NCBI RefSeq assembly: GCF_017305915.1
Contig: NZ_JAFKJN010000035.1
Location: 1-64,000, forward strand
Origin: Reyranella sp.
GTDB lineage: Bacteria; Pseudomonadota; Alphaproteobacteria; Reyranellales; Reyranellaceae
Length of the DNA stretch: 64,000 nt
Direction: 5' to 3'
Position 1 is the stretch's first letter. Every line of letters starts with the position of its first letter. The notes under the pieces were generated by a model. It saw only the letters and a list, made by a program, of their open reading frames with translations, did not search any database and was not told the DNA's origin. A program made the position numbers and the translations under genes. This document shows, piece by piece, positions 32,577 through 40,846 of the stretch.

Positions 32577-33809
32577 ATGGCCCGGCTCGGCTTCGGCGCG
32601 TTTCTCGCTCCCCATCATCCCATCGGCGAAAACCCGATGCTGCAGTTCCGGCGCGACATCAAGTTCGTGCAGCACCTCGACGAGCTCGGCTACGACGAGT
32701 TCTGGTGCGGCGAGCACCATTCCTCGGGCTGGGAGATGATCGCCTCGCCCGAGATGTTCCTCGCCGCCGCGGCCGAGCACACCAAGCGTATCAAGCTCGC
32801 CACCGGCGTGATCTCGCTGCCCTACCACAACCCGTTCAACGTGGCGCAGCGCATGGTCCAGCTCGACTGGATGTGCGGCGGCCGCGCGATCTTCGGCTCG
32901 GGCCCGGGCGCCCTGCCGTCCGACGCCTACACGCTCAACATCGACCCGATGACCCAGCGCGACCGCCAGGACGAGGCGATCGGCGTCATCCGCCGCCTGA
33001 TGAAGGGCGAGCGCGTCACCCACAAGAGCGAGTGGTTCACCCTGAACGACGCCGCCCTGCAGCTCCTGCCGCTGCAAGAGGACATGCCGTTCGCCGTCGC
33101 CTCGCAGATCTCGCCGTCGGGCATGACGCTCGCCGGCAAGTACGGCATCGGCATCATCTCGCTGGGCTCGATGGCGCCCGAGGGCCTGACCGCGCTGCCG
33201 ACGCAGTGGGGCTTCGCCGAAAGCGCCGCCAAGAAGGCCGGCACCACCGTCGACCGCAAGAACTGGCGCGTGCTGCTCAACTGGCACATCGCCGAGACCA
33301 AGGAGAAGGCAATCGAGGAGGCGCGCCACGGCCTGATGCGCTGGCACAACGAGTACATCCACGCCACCCTGCAGCGCCCGGGATCCGTCGCCTTCAGGTC
33401 GCCCGACGATGCGATCGAGCAGATGACCGGGCCGGGCTCGGCCGCCGTCATCGGCACGCCGGACGACCTCGTGAAGATGATCAAGAGCGTCTACCAGAGC
33501 AGCGGCGGCTTCGGCCATGCGGTCGGCTTCGTGCACGACTGGGCCAACCCGGAGAACACCTTCCGCTCGTGGGACATGGTCGCCCGCTACGTCATCCCCG
33601 AGATCAACGGCTACGTCGCCAAGCTGCGCGAGTCCGAGCGGCACCTGCAGGAGAACCGCGCCGTGTTCGACCGCGCGGGCCAGGCGATCATGGCCAAGAT
33701 CATGGAGAACAAGGACGCCGCCGAAGCGCTCAAGGTCACCAGCAACCCGCGCGTCGCCGCGGCGGCCGCGCAGGTGCCGAAGGGGCTGGGCAAGCAGGCG
33801 GCGGAATAA
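32577..33809 (+). CDS. LLM class flavin-dependent oxidoreductase (luciferase-like)
   Basis: 410 residues. The bacterial luciferase fold is shown by FGAFLAPHHP, DEFWCGEHHSSGWEMIASPEMFLAAAAEHT, TGVISLPYHNPFNVAQRMVQLD and GRAIFGSGPGALPSDAY. It would use reduced FMN and oxygen. The C-terminal tail after about 350 (helical, ending in a low-complexity Ala-rich segment) is longer than in many members. ATG 32577 has CAGGAGG upstream. The downstream gene is 38 bases away. Substrate unknown. Confidence 0.9.
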   Translation: MARLGFGAFLAPHHPIGENPMLQFRRDIKFVQHLDELGYDEFWCGEHHSSGWEMIASPEMFLAAAAEHTKRIKLATGVISLPYHNPFNVAQRMVQLDWMCGGRAIFGSGPGALPSDAYTLNIDPMTQRDRQDEAIGVIRRLMKGERVTHKSEWFTLNDAALQLLPLQEDMPFAVASQISPSGMTLAGKYGIGIISLGSMAPEGLTALPTQWGFAESAAKKAGTTVDRKNWRVLLNWHIAETKEKAIEEARHGLMRWHNEYIHATLQRPGSVAFRSPDDAIEQMTGPGSAAVIGTPDDLVKMIKSVYQSSGGFGHAVGFVHDWANPENTFRSWDMVARYVIPEINGYVAKLRESERHLQENRAVFDRAGQAIMAKIMENKDAAEALKVTSNPRVAAAAAQVPKGLGKQAAE

Positions 33810-33847
33810 CGCCGCCGCCACTCGCCGCGAGCGCGGGGGAGAGCAGC

Positions 33848-34225
33848 GTGCCGGTCGAGTTCGAGATCGATCATCAGAAGCGTTTTGTCTACGCCAGGAC
33901 TCACGGCGGCGTCGTCCTCCAGGAAATCCTCGACTATTTCGACGCCGTCGTCGTGCAAAACGCGGCGTCCTATTCCAAGCTGTTCGATGCGCGCGAGGGT
34001 GGGCCGCAACTCAGCGACGACGACGTCATGGTGCTGGGCGCGCGGGTCAGCGCCTATGCCGCCTTCGATCCGCGCGGCGCCGTGGCCGCCGTCGCCACGG
34101 CCGAGGACGCGCGCAACAGCCTGCGCCGTTACATGAACTTCGCGGGCGCCCGCCGGCAGATGCGCCTGTTCACCTCGCTCGACGATGCGCGCGCCTGGCT
34201 GCTCAACGACGACTCGAAGGACTAG
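33848..34225 (+). CDS. Hypothetical protein (SpoIIAA-like/STAS-type fold possible)
   Basis: 125 residues from GTG 33848, with GGGGGAGAG upstream. Pattern: EFEIDHQKRFVYARTHGGVVLQEILDYFDAVV, then KLFDAREGG and a C-terminal MRLFTSLDDARAWL. The alternating strands and helices with a final DDARAWL helix resemble SpoIIAA-like proteins, but I cannot name a family with confidence. It follows the LLM gene and ends at a clear terminator. Confidence 0.75.
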   Translation: MPVEFEIDHQKRFVYARTHGGVVLQEILDYFDAVVVQNAASYSKLFDAREGGPQLSDDDVMVLGARVSAYAAFDPRGAVAAVATAEDARNSLRRYMNFAGARRQMRLFTSLDDARAWLLNDDSKD

Positions 34226-34230
34226 ACGAG

Positions 34231-34261
34231 AAACCCCTCTCCATTCATGTGGGGAGGGTTT
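34231..34261 (+). terminator. Rho-independent terminator
   Basis: AAACCCCTCTCC (34231-34242) pairs with GGGGAGGGTTT (34251-34261) around an 8-base loop, followed by the pyrimidine tract CTTTCTCCC. It lies 5 bases after the stop at 34225 and 17 bases before the convergent lipoprotein gene stop, so it may act both ways. Confidence 0.75.
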
Positions 34262-34278
34262 CTTTCTCCCTCTCTCTC

Positions 34279-34740
34279 CTAAAAGATCCCGCTCTTCTGG
34301 CAGATCGCCTCGATCTCGGCGCGCGGCTTGCCGTTCTGGGCGATGCCCACCACCACGAAGTCCGGAGCCTTGGGCGACCCCATCATCACGCCGACATAGC
34401 GCGCCATGCCGGCATAGACGCCGGTCGAGTTGCGGCCGTCGACCTCGCCGCACACGGCGATCTGGCCCTGGCGCAGCTTTACGCCCGACATCGCGCCGAA
34501 CGACGCCGAGCCCGGCGTCTTCATCCACTTGGCAACGCCCGCCACCACCGCCTCCTGCTGGCGTGGATCGAGCTTGACCGGCATGCCGGGCTCGATCGGC
34601 GTGTCCGGCGGCATCTCCGGCAGCGTGTCGTAGGGCGGCTGCAGCGACACCGGCAGATAGGCCGGGTCGCCCTGCGCCTGCAGGCAGCCTGACAGCAGCA
34701 GGCCGCCGAGCACCGCCGCGATGTCAGTCCTGCGCGACAC
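34279..34740 (-). CDS. Hypothetical lipoprotein
   Basis: 153 residues with a lipobox LLLSGC (cysteine 19) after a hydrophobic stretch, so it is likely an outer- or inner-membrane lipoprotein. The mature part has a Pro-rich linker (PPYDTLPEMPPDTP) and a domain with KTPGSASFGAM and VCGEVDGRNSTGVY, similar in style to small DUF domains of alphaproteobacterial lipoproteins. Two cysteines may pair. Its start overlaps the upstream SDR stop by 17 bases. Confidence 0.8.
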   Translation of the reverse strand: MSRRTDIAAVLGGLLLSGCLQAQGDPAYLPVSLQPPYDTLPEMPPDTPIEPGMPVKLDPRQQEAVVAGVAKWMKTPGSASFGAMSGVKLRQGQIAVCGEVDGRNSTGVYAGMARYVGVMMGSPKAPDFVVVGIAQNGKPRAEIEAICQKSGIF

Positions 34741-35569
34741 CGAACGCCTGCCGCATCGCCTGGACGCCCTGCTGATGCGGCGTCCACAGCCGACCGCCGG
34801 TCACGCCGCCATCGACCACCAGATCGTGGCCGTTGATGAAGCTCGAGTCGTCGGAGGCCAGGAACACCGCCGCCCTGGCGATGTCGTCGGTGCGGCCGGC
34901 GCGCGGGATCGGCTGCATCGCCGCCATGTTCCTGGCCGCCGCCTCGGCGAAGCCGTCGGCCTTGTCGTGATCGACGCCCAGCGCCTTGGCGAAGATGCCG
35001 GTGGCGATGCCGCCGGGAGAGATCGCGTTGCAGCGCACGTTCTTCTCGCCGAGCTGCATGGCCGCGCACACCGTGAGATGGTTCACCGCCGCCTTGGCCG
35101 CACCGTAGATCATCGAGGTCGAGTAGCCGGCGCGACGGCCGGCGATCGAACCGTTGTTGATGATGCTGCCCGAGCCCTGCTTCATCATGATCGGCGCAGC
35201 ATGTTTCATACCGAGCATCACCGAGCGCACCAGGGTCGCCATCGCCGCGTCGAAGCCCGCGACCGGGATGGTCTCGATGCCGCCCACCGGCGCCGGCCCG
35301 CCGGCATTGTTGAACAGCGCGTCGAGCCGGCCCCACTTCGCCAGGCACGCCTCGAACATAGCGATGACGTCGGACTCTTTCGTGGCGTCGGCCTTCACGA
35401 AGAGGCAATTGTCCTTGCCCAAGCTGGCTTCGAGGCTGCGCCCGAGCTCGTCGCGGCGGCCGGTCGCGACCACCTTGGCGCCTTCCTGCACGAAGATCTC
35501 GACCGTGCGTCGGCCGATGCCGCTGGTCGCACCGGTGACGATCGTGACCTTGCCGTCGAGCTTGCCCAT
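34724..35569 (-). CDS. SDR family oxidoreductase
   Basis: 281 residues with TGATSGIGRRTV, NNAGG, the NNGSIAGRRAG serine and Y-G-A-A-K, a classical NAD(P) dehydrogenase. The TGRRDELGRSLE segment favours NADP. The C-terminal tail after VDGGVTGG is about 25 residues longer than usual. ATG 35569 has GGGGGAGAAAAC upstream. It diverges from mtnP with a 59-base gap and its 3' end overlaps the lipoprotein gene. Substrate unknown. Confidence 0.9.
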   Translation of the reverse strand: MGKLDGKVTIVTGATSGIGRRTVEIFVQEGAKVVATGRRDELGRSLEASLGKDNCLFVKADATKESDVIAMFEACLAKWGRLDALFNNAGGPAPVGGIETIPVAGFDAAMATLVRSVMLGMKHAAPIMMKQGSGSIINNGSIAGRRAGYSTSMIYGAAKAAVNHLTVCAAMQLGEKNVRCNAISPGGIATGIFAKALGVDHDKADGFAEAAARNMAAMQPIPRAGRTDDIARAAVFLASDDSSFINGHDLVVDGGVTGGRLWTPHQQGVQAMRQAFGVAQD

Positions 35570-35628
35570 GTTTTCTCCCCCGCTCCTGCCGCCGGGATGA
35601 TACACCAACCGACGATCGGGGAGGCGTG

Positions 35629-36504
35629 ATGACTGTACTGGGCATCCTGGGCGGCAGCGGCGTATACGATATCGCAGGCCTCGGGCAGGCCGAATGGCGG
35701 CGGATACAATCGCCGTTCGGCGAGACCTCCGACGAATTCCTGTTCGGCGTGCTGGGCGGCCAGCCGGTGGTGTTCGTGCCGCGCCACGGCCGCGGCCATT
35801 TCCATTCGCCGACCTCGATCAATTATCGCGCCAATATCGACGCCCTGAAGCGGGTCGGCGTGACCGACATCCTCTCGCTGTCGGCTTGCGGCTCGTTGCG
35901 CGAGGACCTGCCGCCGGGTCATTTCGTGGTGGTCGACCAGTTCATCGACCGCACCTTCGCGCGCGAGAAGAGCTTCTTCGGCAAGGGGCTGGTGGCGCAC
36001 GTCTCGATGGCCCAGCCGACCTGCAACCGGCTTGCACAGGCGGTGCACGAGTGCGCCCGGGAAGCCGGCTTCCCGATCACCTTCGGCGGCACCTACATCG
36101 CGATGGAGGGGCCGCAATTCTCCAGCCTCGCCGAATCGAAGCTCTATCGCAGCTGGGGCTGCGACGTGATCGGCATGACCAACATGCCGGAGGCCAAGCT
36201 CGCCCGCGAGGCGGAGATTTGTTACGTCACCGTCGCCATGGTCACCGACTTCGACTGCTGGCACCCCGACCATGACCATGTCCAGGTCGCCGACATCGTC
36301 CGCGTGCTGCTCGACAATGCCGAGCGCGCCAAGACGCTGGTCTCGATGATGGCGCCGCGGCTCGCCAGGACGCGGCCCACCCCCTGCCCGGCCGGCTGCG
36401 ACCGCGCGCTCGAGCACGCGCTGATCACCGGGCCGGCAGCGCGCTCGCCCGCGATGATCAAGAAGCTCGAGGCGGTCGCGGGACGCATGCTCAAGGCTTC
36501 GTAG
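35629..36504 (+). CDS. mtnP: S-methyl-5'-thioadenosine phosphorylase
   Basis: 291 residues. Family landmarks are LGILGGSGVYDI, FVPRHGRGH, SACGSLRED, the substrate motif MEGPQFSSLAES with MTNMPEAKLARE, and TDFDCWH. It cleaves methylthioadenosine with phosphate to adenine and methylthioribose-1-phosphate in methionine salvage. ATG 35629 has GGGGAGG just upstream; GTG 35626 is in frame. It converges with mtnN, which acts on the same compound by hydrolysis. Confidence 0.95.
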   Translation: MTVLGILGGSGVYDIAGLGQAEWRRIQSPFGETSDEFLFGVLGGQPVVFVPRHGRGHFHSPTSINYRANIDALKRVGVTDILSLSACGSLREDLPPGHFVVVDQFIDRTFAREKSFFGKGLVAHVSMAQPTCNRLAQAVHECAREAGFPITFGGTYIAMEGPQFSSLAESKLYRSWGCDVIGMTNMPEAKLAREAEICYVTVAMVTDFDCWHPDHDHVQVADIVRVLLDNAERAKTLVSMMAPRLARTRPTPCPAGCDRALEHALITGPAARSPAMIKKLEAVAGRMLKAS

Positions 36505-36548
36505 GCACGGCTCGGAAAGCCTGTGCAAAACTCCGCGGCGATCGCCTC

Positions 36549-36617
36549 ATTATGGGCAATGGAACGCGTGCGAACCCGCATAAAAAGCCTCTGATTCTCG
36601 GTTCCATTGCCCATAAT
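36549..36617. repeat. 17-bp perfect inverted repeat between mtnP and mtnN
   Basis: ATTATGGGCAATGGAAC (36549-36565) and its exact reverse complement (36601-36617) flank a 35-base spacer. CCT before and AGG after extend it to 20 bp with one bulged base. It is AT-richer than its surroundings. The gene-free gap 36505-36754 also holds T-rich runs and the weaker stem at 36712-36750; I see no gene in it. Confidence 0.8.
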
Positions 36618-36711
36618 AGGTGTTGATGCGGCGATCGTGCTTAATGACCCGCATGATGACGCTGCAAGACCTCGGATGGACGATCAACCGCAACGGTTTT
36701 CGACCGTTTTC

Positions 36712-36750
36712 GCCGTTTTTGGCGAAGGCGCGAAAAATCGTGAAAACGGC
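36712..36750 (-). terminator. Possible mtnN terminator stem
   Basis: GCCGTTTT (36712-36719) pairs with AAAACGGC (36743-36750) over a 23-base loop, 5 bases beyond the mtnN stop. Further CGTTTTCG repeats lie next to it. The loop is long and there is no clean U tract, so this is tentative. Confidence 0.3.
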
Positions 36751-36754
36751 GCGT

Positions 36755-37555
36755 TCAGATCGCCGGCGCGAGCCGGTGGGCGACCTGCGAAGCGTACTTT
36801 GCCGCGATCGGCAGGAAGGCCCGGAAGTCGAGATGGCTGCGGCGGCCCGCGAGGTCGCTCAGGCAGCGCACATTGACGAACGGGATGTCGCCGCCCCAGC
36901 GGCGCGCCACCTGGGCGACCGCGCCGCCTTCCATATCGACCGCCTTGGCGGCGAACTCGCCGTGCAGGCGCCGCCGGTGGTCCTCGGCATTGATGAAGCT
37001 GTCGCCCGTCAGGATCGGGCCGAAATGGACCCCGGGCACGCGCGGCCCGACGCCGACCTCGGCCGGCAACGGCTCCAGCGCGAAGCCGTCGATGGCTTCG
37101 CGCAGCCGCGCGACCAGCGGTTCGGACTCGGGATAGCCCGGCTTCCAGTCGGTCGTCCCACGCGAGGGCCGGCTGCCGGGCTGGATGGTGAGGAAGTAGC
37201 CCTCACGATGGGTGCCGTAGTCGTGCTGGACGTGACTGGTGCCGATCACGACGTCGCCGACGCCCAGCGCCGGATCGAGCCCGCCCGCGACGCCGCACAG
37301 CATCAGCGCGCGGCACTCGAAACGGTCGAGCAGCAGCGAGGTGGCGACGCCGGCATTCACCTTGCCGGCGCCGGACTCGACGAATACCGCCTCGCGGCCG
37401 GCGATCCGGCCGCGCCAGAAGCTGTGGCCGCCGATCGTGTGCGCCGGGCCCGACTGGTCCGCGGCAGCGGACTGGTCCGCTGCAGCGGACTGGTCCGAGA
37501 GATGGGCGAACTCCTCCGGCAAGGCCGATATGACGCCCAGAAGCCTGCTTGCCAT
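36755..37555 (-). CDS. mtnN: 5'-methylthioadenosine/S-adenosylhomocysteine nucleosidase
   Basis: 266 residues with MTAN landmarks: GVISALPEEF with the catalytic glutamate, VESGAGKVNAG, CGVAGGLDPALGVGDVV, SFINAEDH, AVDMEGGAVAQVA and VRCLSDLAG (catalytic aspartate). It hydrolyses MTA and SAH. Between LPEEF and the next strand is an insert DQSAAADQSAAADQS encoded by an 18-bp tandem repeat, not normal for the family. Its length exceeds the usual 230 or so residues. It diverges from cysQ with a 30-base gap. Confidence 0.9.
   Translation of the reverse strand: MASRLLGVISALPEEFAHLSDQSAAADQSAAADQSGPAHTIGGHSFWRGRIAGREAVFVESGAGKVNAGVATSLLLDRFECRALMLCGVAGGLDPALGVGDVVIGTSHVQHDYGTHREGYFLTIQPGSRPSRGTTDWKPGYPESEPLVARLREAIDGFALEPLPAEVGVGPRVPGVHFGPILTGDSFINAEDHRRRLHGEFAAKAVDMEGGAVAQVARRWGGDIPFVNVRCLSDLAGRRSHLDFRAFLPIAAKYASQVAHRLAPAI
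37452..37497. repeat. 18-bp tandem repeat, 2.5 copies, within mtnN
   Basis: Unit GACTGGTCCGCGGCAGCG at 37452-37469, again at 37470-37487 with one substitution (G to T), and a half copy at 37488-37497. On the coding strand it gives DQSAAA repeats. The in-frame 18-base length allows copy-number change without frameshift. Confidence 0.9.
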
Positions 37556-37585
37556 GCCCGAATGGGCTATAAGGTCGTCGCCTCC

Positions 37586-38380
37586 ATGTCCACCATCCTC
37601 CCCGACCGGCGCGCCCTGCGCGACGCCTGCACCGCCTTTGCCCGCGACGCCGCGCGCGAGATCCTGCGCATCTATGCCGGCGATCTCGGCGAGCGCGTCA
37701 AGGCCGACCGCAGCCCGGTGACCGACGCCGACCACGCCGCCGAGGCGGTGATCGTGGCGGGCCTGCGCCAGCTCACGCCCGGCCTGGTCGTGGTCGCCGA
37801 GGAGGAGATGGCGGCGGGCCATGTGCCCAAGCTCGACGGCCGGCCGTTCTGGCTGGTCGACCCGCTCGACGGCACCAAGGAGTTCATCAAGAAGAACGGC
37901 GAGTTCACGGTGAACATCGCGCTGGTCGAGGCGGGCAAGCCGACGCTCGGCATCGTGCTGGCGCCGGTGCCCGACACGCTGTGGCGCGGCGATGCCGAGC
38001 TCGGCGCCGACAAGAGCGAGAAAGGCGGCGCCTTCCACGCGATCGCCGTGCGCACGCCACCGGCGAGCGGACTGGTGGCATGCGCCAGCCGCAGCCACGC
38101 GATCTACAGCGATCTCGACGTCTGGTTCCGCAACAACGACCTCACCGTGGCCGAACGCATCCAGGCCGGCTCGTCACTGAAGTTCTGCCTGATCGCCGAG
38201 GGTCGCGCCGACATCTATCCGCGCTTCGGCCCGACCAACGAATGGGACACCGCCGCCGGCCAGGGTGTGCTCGAGGCCGCCGGCGGCGAAGTGGTGACCA
38301 CCGACGACCGTCCCCTCGCCTACGGCAAGCCGGGTTTCGGCAACCCGCACTTCATCGCCCGCAGCAAGGCGGCGCGATGA
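37586..38380 (+). CDS. cysQ: 3'(2'),5'-bisphosphate nucleotidase CysQ
   Basis: 264 residues of the inositol monophosphatase superfamily. Metal-site motifs are VAEEE (about 70-74), WLVDPLDGTKEF (89-100) and NEWDTAAGQGVLEAAGG (219-234). The TKEF after DPLDG is typical of CysQ, which hydrolyses PAP/PAPS-type nucleotides in sulfur metabolism. ATG 37586 is chosen; the open frame continues upstream but overlaps mtnN. It is followed by tsaC with an ATGA overlap. Confidence 0.9.
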   Translation: MSTILPDRRALRDACTAFARDAAREILRIYAGDLGERVKADRSPVTDADHAAEAVIVAGLRQLTPGLVVVAEEEMAAGHVPKLDGRPFWLVDPLDGTKEFIKKNGEFTVNIALVEAGKPTLGIVLAPVPDTLWRGDAELGADKSEKGGAFHAIAVRTPPASGLVACASRSHAIYSDLDVWFRNNDLTVAERIQAGSSLKFCLIAEGRADIYPRFGPTNEWDTAAGQGVLEAAGGEVVTTDDRPLAYGKPGFGNPHFIARSKAAR

Positions 38381-39351
38381 CCGCGCCGGAAGACTGCGCG
38401 GCGATCGCCGAGGCCGCACGCCTGATCCGGGCGGGCGAGTTGGTCGCCTTCCCGACCGAGACCGTCTACGGGCTGGGCGGCGATGCCACCAACGAGCGCG
38501 CGGTCGCCAAGATCTTCGAAGCCAAGGGCCGGCCGCAGTTCAATCCGCTGATCAGCCACGTGCCCGACTCGAGCGAGGCGAAGCGCTTCGTGCAGTGGAA
38601 CAATGCGGCAGAGACGCTCGCTGCGAAGTTCTGGCCCGGTCCTCTCACGCTGGTGCTGCCGCGCGCGCCCGGTTCGACCGTCGCGCTGCTCGCGACCGCC
38701 GGCCTCGACACCGTCGCCATCCGTGCGCCGGCGCATCCGATGGCGCAGGAGCTGATCCGCGCCGCCGGTGTGCCGGTCGCCGCACCGTCGGCCAATCGCA
38801 GCGGCGCCATCAGCCCGACCCGCGCGGAGCACGTCGCCGAATCGCTCGGGACCAAGGTCGCGATGATCCTCGATGGCGGCCCCTGCACGGTCGGCGTCGA
38901 ATCGACGGTGCTCGATCTCACCTCGGATCGGCCGACCTTGTTGCGTCCCGGCGGCGCCACGCGCGAGGCGATCGAGGCCTTGATCGGATCGATCGCGCTC
39001 AGCGACGCGCTGCCGACCGGCGATGTCGCGCGCAAGTCGCCGGGCCAGTTGCAGAGCCACTACGCGCCGTCGCGGCCGGTGCGGCTCGACGCGTCGGCCG
39101 TCGCCGCCGACGAGGCGCTGCTCGCTTTCGGCCCCAATCCGCTGAAGGGCGCCAGGCACACGCTCAATCTCAGCGTCGCCGGCGATCTCGGCGAGGCGGC
39201 GGCCAACCTGTTCGCCCATTTGCGCGCGCTGGATCGACCCGATGTCGCCCGCATCGCGGTGATGCCTGTTCCGCACACTGGATTGGGGCTGGCGATCGCC
39301 GACCGGCTGCGCCGGGCGGCCGCGGATGACGGGTCGGTTGGCCGGGGCTAA
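38377..39351 (+). CDS. tsaC: L-threonylcarbamoyladenylate synthase (Sua5-type)
   Basis: 324 residues: a YrdC domain (FPTETVYGLGGDA, AKGRPQFNPLISHV, KFWPGPLTLVL, SANRSGAISPT) followed by an extra C-terminal Sua5 domain with the linker GQLQSHYAPSRPV. It makes threonylcarbamoyl-AMP for the t6A37 modification of ANN-decoding tRNAs. ATGA overlap with cysQ. Full length for a Sua5-type enzyme. Confidence 0.94.
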   Translation: MTAPEDCAAIAEAARLIRAGELVAFPTETVYGLGGDATNERAVAKIFEAKGRPQFNPLISHVPDSSEAKRFVQWNNAAETLAAKFWPGPLTLVLPRAPGSTVALLATAGLDTVAIRAPAHPMAQELIRAAGVPVAAPSANRSGAISPTRAEHVAESLGTKVAMILDGGPCTVGVESTVLDLTSDRPTLLRPGGATREAIEALIGSIALSDALPTGDVARKSPGQLQSHYAPSRPVRLDASAVAADEALLAFGPNPLKGARHTLNLSVAGDLGEAAANLFAHLRALDRPDVARIAVMPVPHTGLGLAIADRLRRAAADDGSVGRG

Positions 39352-39373
39352 GCTCCATTCAAAGCGAGGAAAC

Positions 39374-40846
39374 ATGCCCGATACCGTCATCCAGCCCCAG
39401 ATTCCGACCACGCCGGTCACCGACGAGATCCTGAAGAAGCTGCACGCCATCGTCGGCGACAAGGGCCTGGTGATCGACGAGCAGGACAAGAAGCCGTTCG
39501 TCACCGACTGGCGCGGCTCGCGTTCGGGCAGCGCGTCGGTGGTGGTGCGGCCGGCATCGGTCGAGGAGACCTCGCAGGTCGTGAAGCTCTGCCACGAGCA
39601 CGGCATCGCGATCGTGCCGCAGGCCGGCAACACCGGCCTGATGGGCGGCGCCACGCCGTGGCCGACCCATCGCGGCATCGTCCTGTCGGTCGGCCGCATG
39701 AACAAGGTGCTGAGCGTCGATCCGGTCGGCTATTCGATGACCGTCGAAGCGGGCTGCATCCTGCAGACGCTGCAGGAGACCGCGGCGGCGCACGACCGCT
39801 TCTTCCCGCTCAGCCTGGGCGCGCAAGGCTCCTGCCAGATCGGCGGCAATCTCTCGACCAATGCCGGCGGCGTGCAAGTGCTGCGCTACGGCAATGCGCG
39901 CAACCTGGCGCTCGGGCTCGAGGTGGTGCTGCCCAACGGCGACATCTGGAACGGCCTGCGCGCGCTCAAGAAGGACAATACCGGCTACGACCTCAAGCAC
40001 CTGTTCATGGGCGCCGAGGGCACGCTGGGCGTCATCACCAAGGCGGTGCTGAAGCTGTGGCCCGCGGCCAAGGACGGCGCGACCGCCTGGCTCGCGATCC
40101 GCGATCCGCAGGCGGCTATCGAGATCCTGTCCGAGGCGCATTCGGCTTCGGAGGACAACGTCGAGTCCTGCGAGCTGATGAGCCGCGAAGCGACCGACAT
40201 GGTGCTGCGCCACATCCCGGGCGTCCAGGATCCGCTGAAGGCCGACACGCCCTGGTACCTGCTGATGCAGTGGAACTCCTCGCGGCCCAGGAGCGAGGGC
40301 GCCGAGGGCATGGCGGAGAAGATGGAGCAGTTCCTCGGCGAGCAGATGGAAGCCGGCCGCGTGCTCGATGCGGTGATCGCCCAGAACGAGAGCCAGTCGC
40401 GCAACATGTGGAAGATCCGCGAGGGCGTCGCCGAAGCCGGCCGCGCCGAGGGCCCGGGCCTCAGCTACGACATCTCGGTCTCGATCTCCAAGATCCCCGA
40501 GTTCATCGACAAGGGAATCAAGGCGGCGCTCGAGATCCTGCCGACGCTGCGGCCGCATCCGCTGGGCCATATCGGCGACGGCAACGTCCATTTCGGCTTC
40601 GGCGCGCCCAAGGGCATGGACCGGCCGACCCTGCAGCAATACGCACCGGCGGTGACGCGCGCGGTCAACGACCTGATCACCTCGATGGCGGGCTCGATCT
40701 CGGCCGAGCACGGCATCGGCATCGAGAAGCTCGACGAGCTCCAGCACTACCGCAGCAAGATCGAGCTCGACACCATGCGCACCATCAAGCGCGCGCTGGA
40801 CCCGAAGAACATCATGAACCCGGGCAAGGTGCTGAGGCTTTCATGA
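39374..40846 (+). CDS. FAD-linked oxidase, copy 1 (D-2-hydroxyacid dehydrogenase type)
   Basis: 490 residues of the VAO/GlcD family. The FAD domain has IVPQAGNTGLMGGATP and GGNLSTNAGGVQVLRYGNARNLALGLEVVLPNG, and the C-terminus has HPLGHIGDGNVHF and ISAEHGIG (flavin and substrate contacts as in D-2-hydroxyglutarate and D-lactate dehydrogenases). ATG 39374 has GCGAGGA upstream. Its stop overlaps the second copy (ATGA). The two paralogues align over their whole length. Confidence 0.92.
   Translation: MPDTVIQPQIPTTPVTDEILKKLHAIVGDKGLVIDEQDKKPFVTDWRGSRSGSASVVVRPASVEETSQVVKLCHEHGIAIVPQAGNTGLMGGATPWPTHRGIVLSVGRMNKVLSVDPVGYSMTVEAGCILQTLQETAAAHDRFFPLSLGAQGSCQIGGNLSTNAGGVQVLRYGNARNLALGLEVVLPNGDIWNGLRALKKDNTGYDLKHLFMGAEGTLGVITKAVLKLWPAAKDGATAWLAIRDPQAAIEILSEAHSASEDNVESCELMSREATDMVLRHIPGVQDPLKADTPWYLLMQWNSSRPRSEGAEGMAEKMEQFLGEQMEAGRVLDAVIAQNESQSRNMWKIREGVAEAGRAEGPGLSYDISVSISKIPEFIDKGIKAALEILPTLRPHPLGHIGDGNVHFGFGAPKGMDRPTLQQYAPAVTRAVNDLITSMAGSISAEHGIGIEKLDELQHYRSKIELDTMRTIKRALDPKNIMNPGKVLRLS

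Noticed and set aside
37452..37497. Short CRISPR or regulatory repeat
   Set aside because: The 18-base units are directly adjacent without spacers and are translated in frame within mtnN.
36620..37585. N-terminal extension of the cysQ frame
   Set aside because: It runs through the mtnN gene on the other strand and has no family similarity; ATG 37586 fits the CysQ N-terminus.
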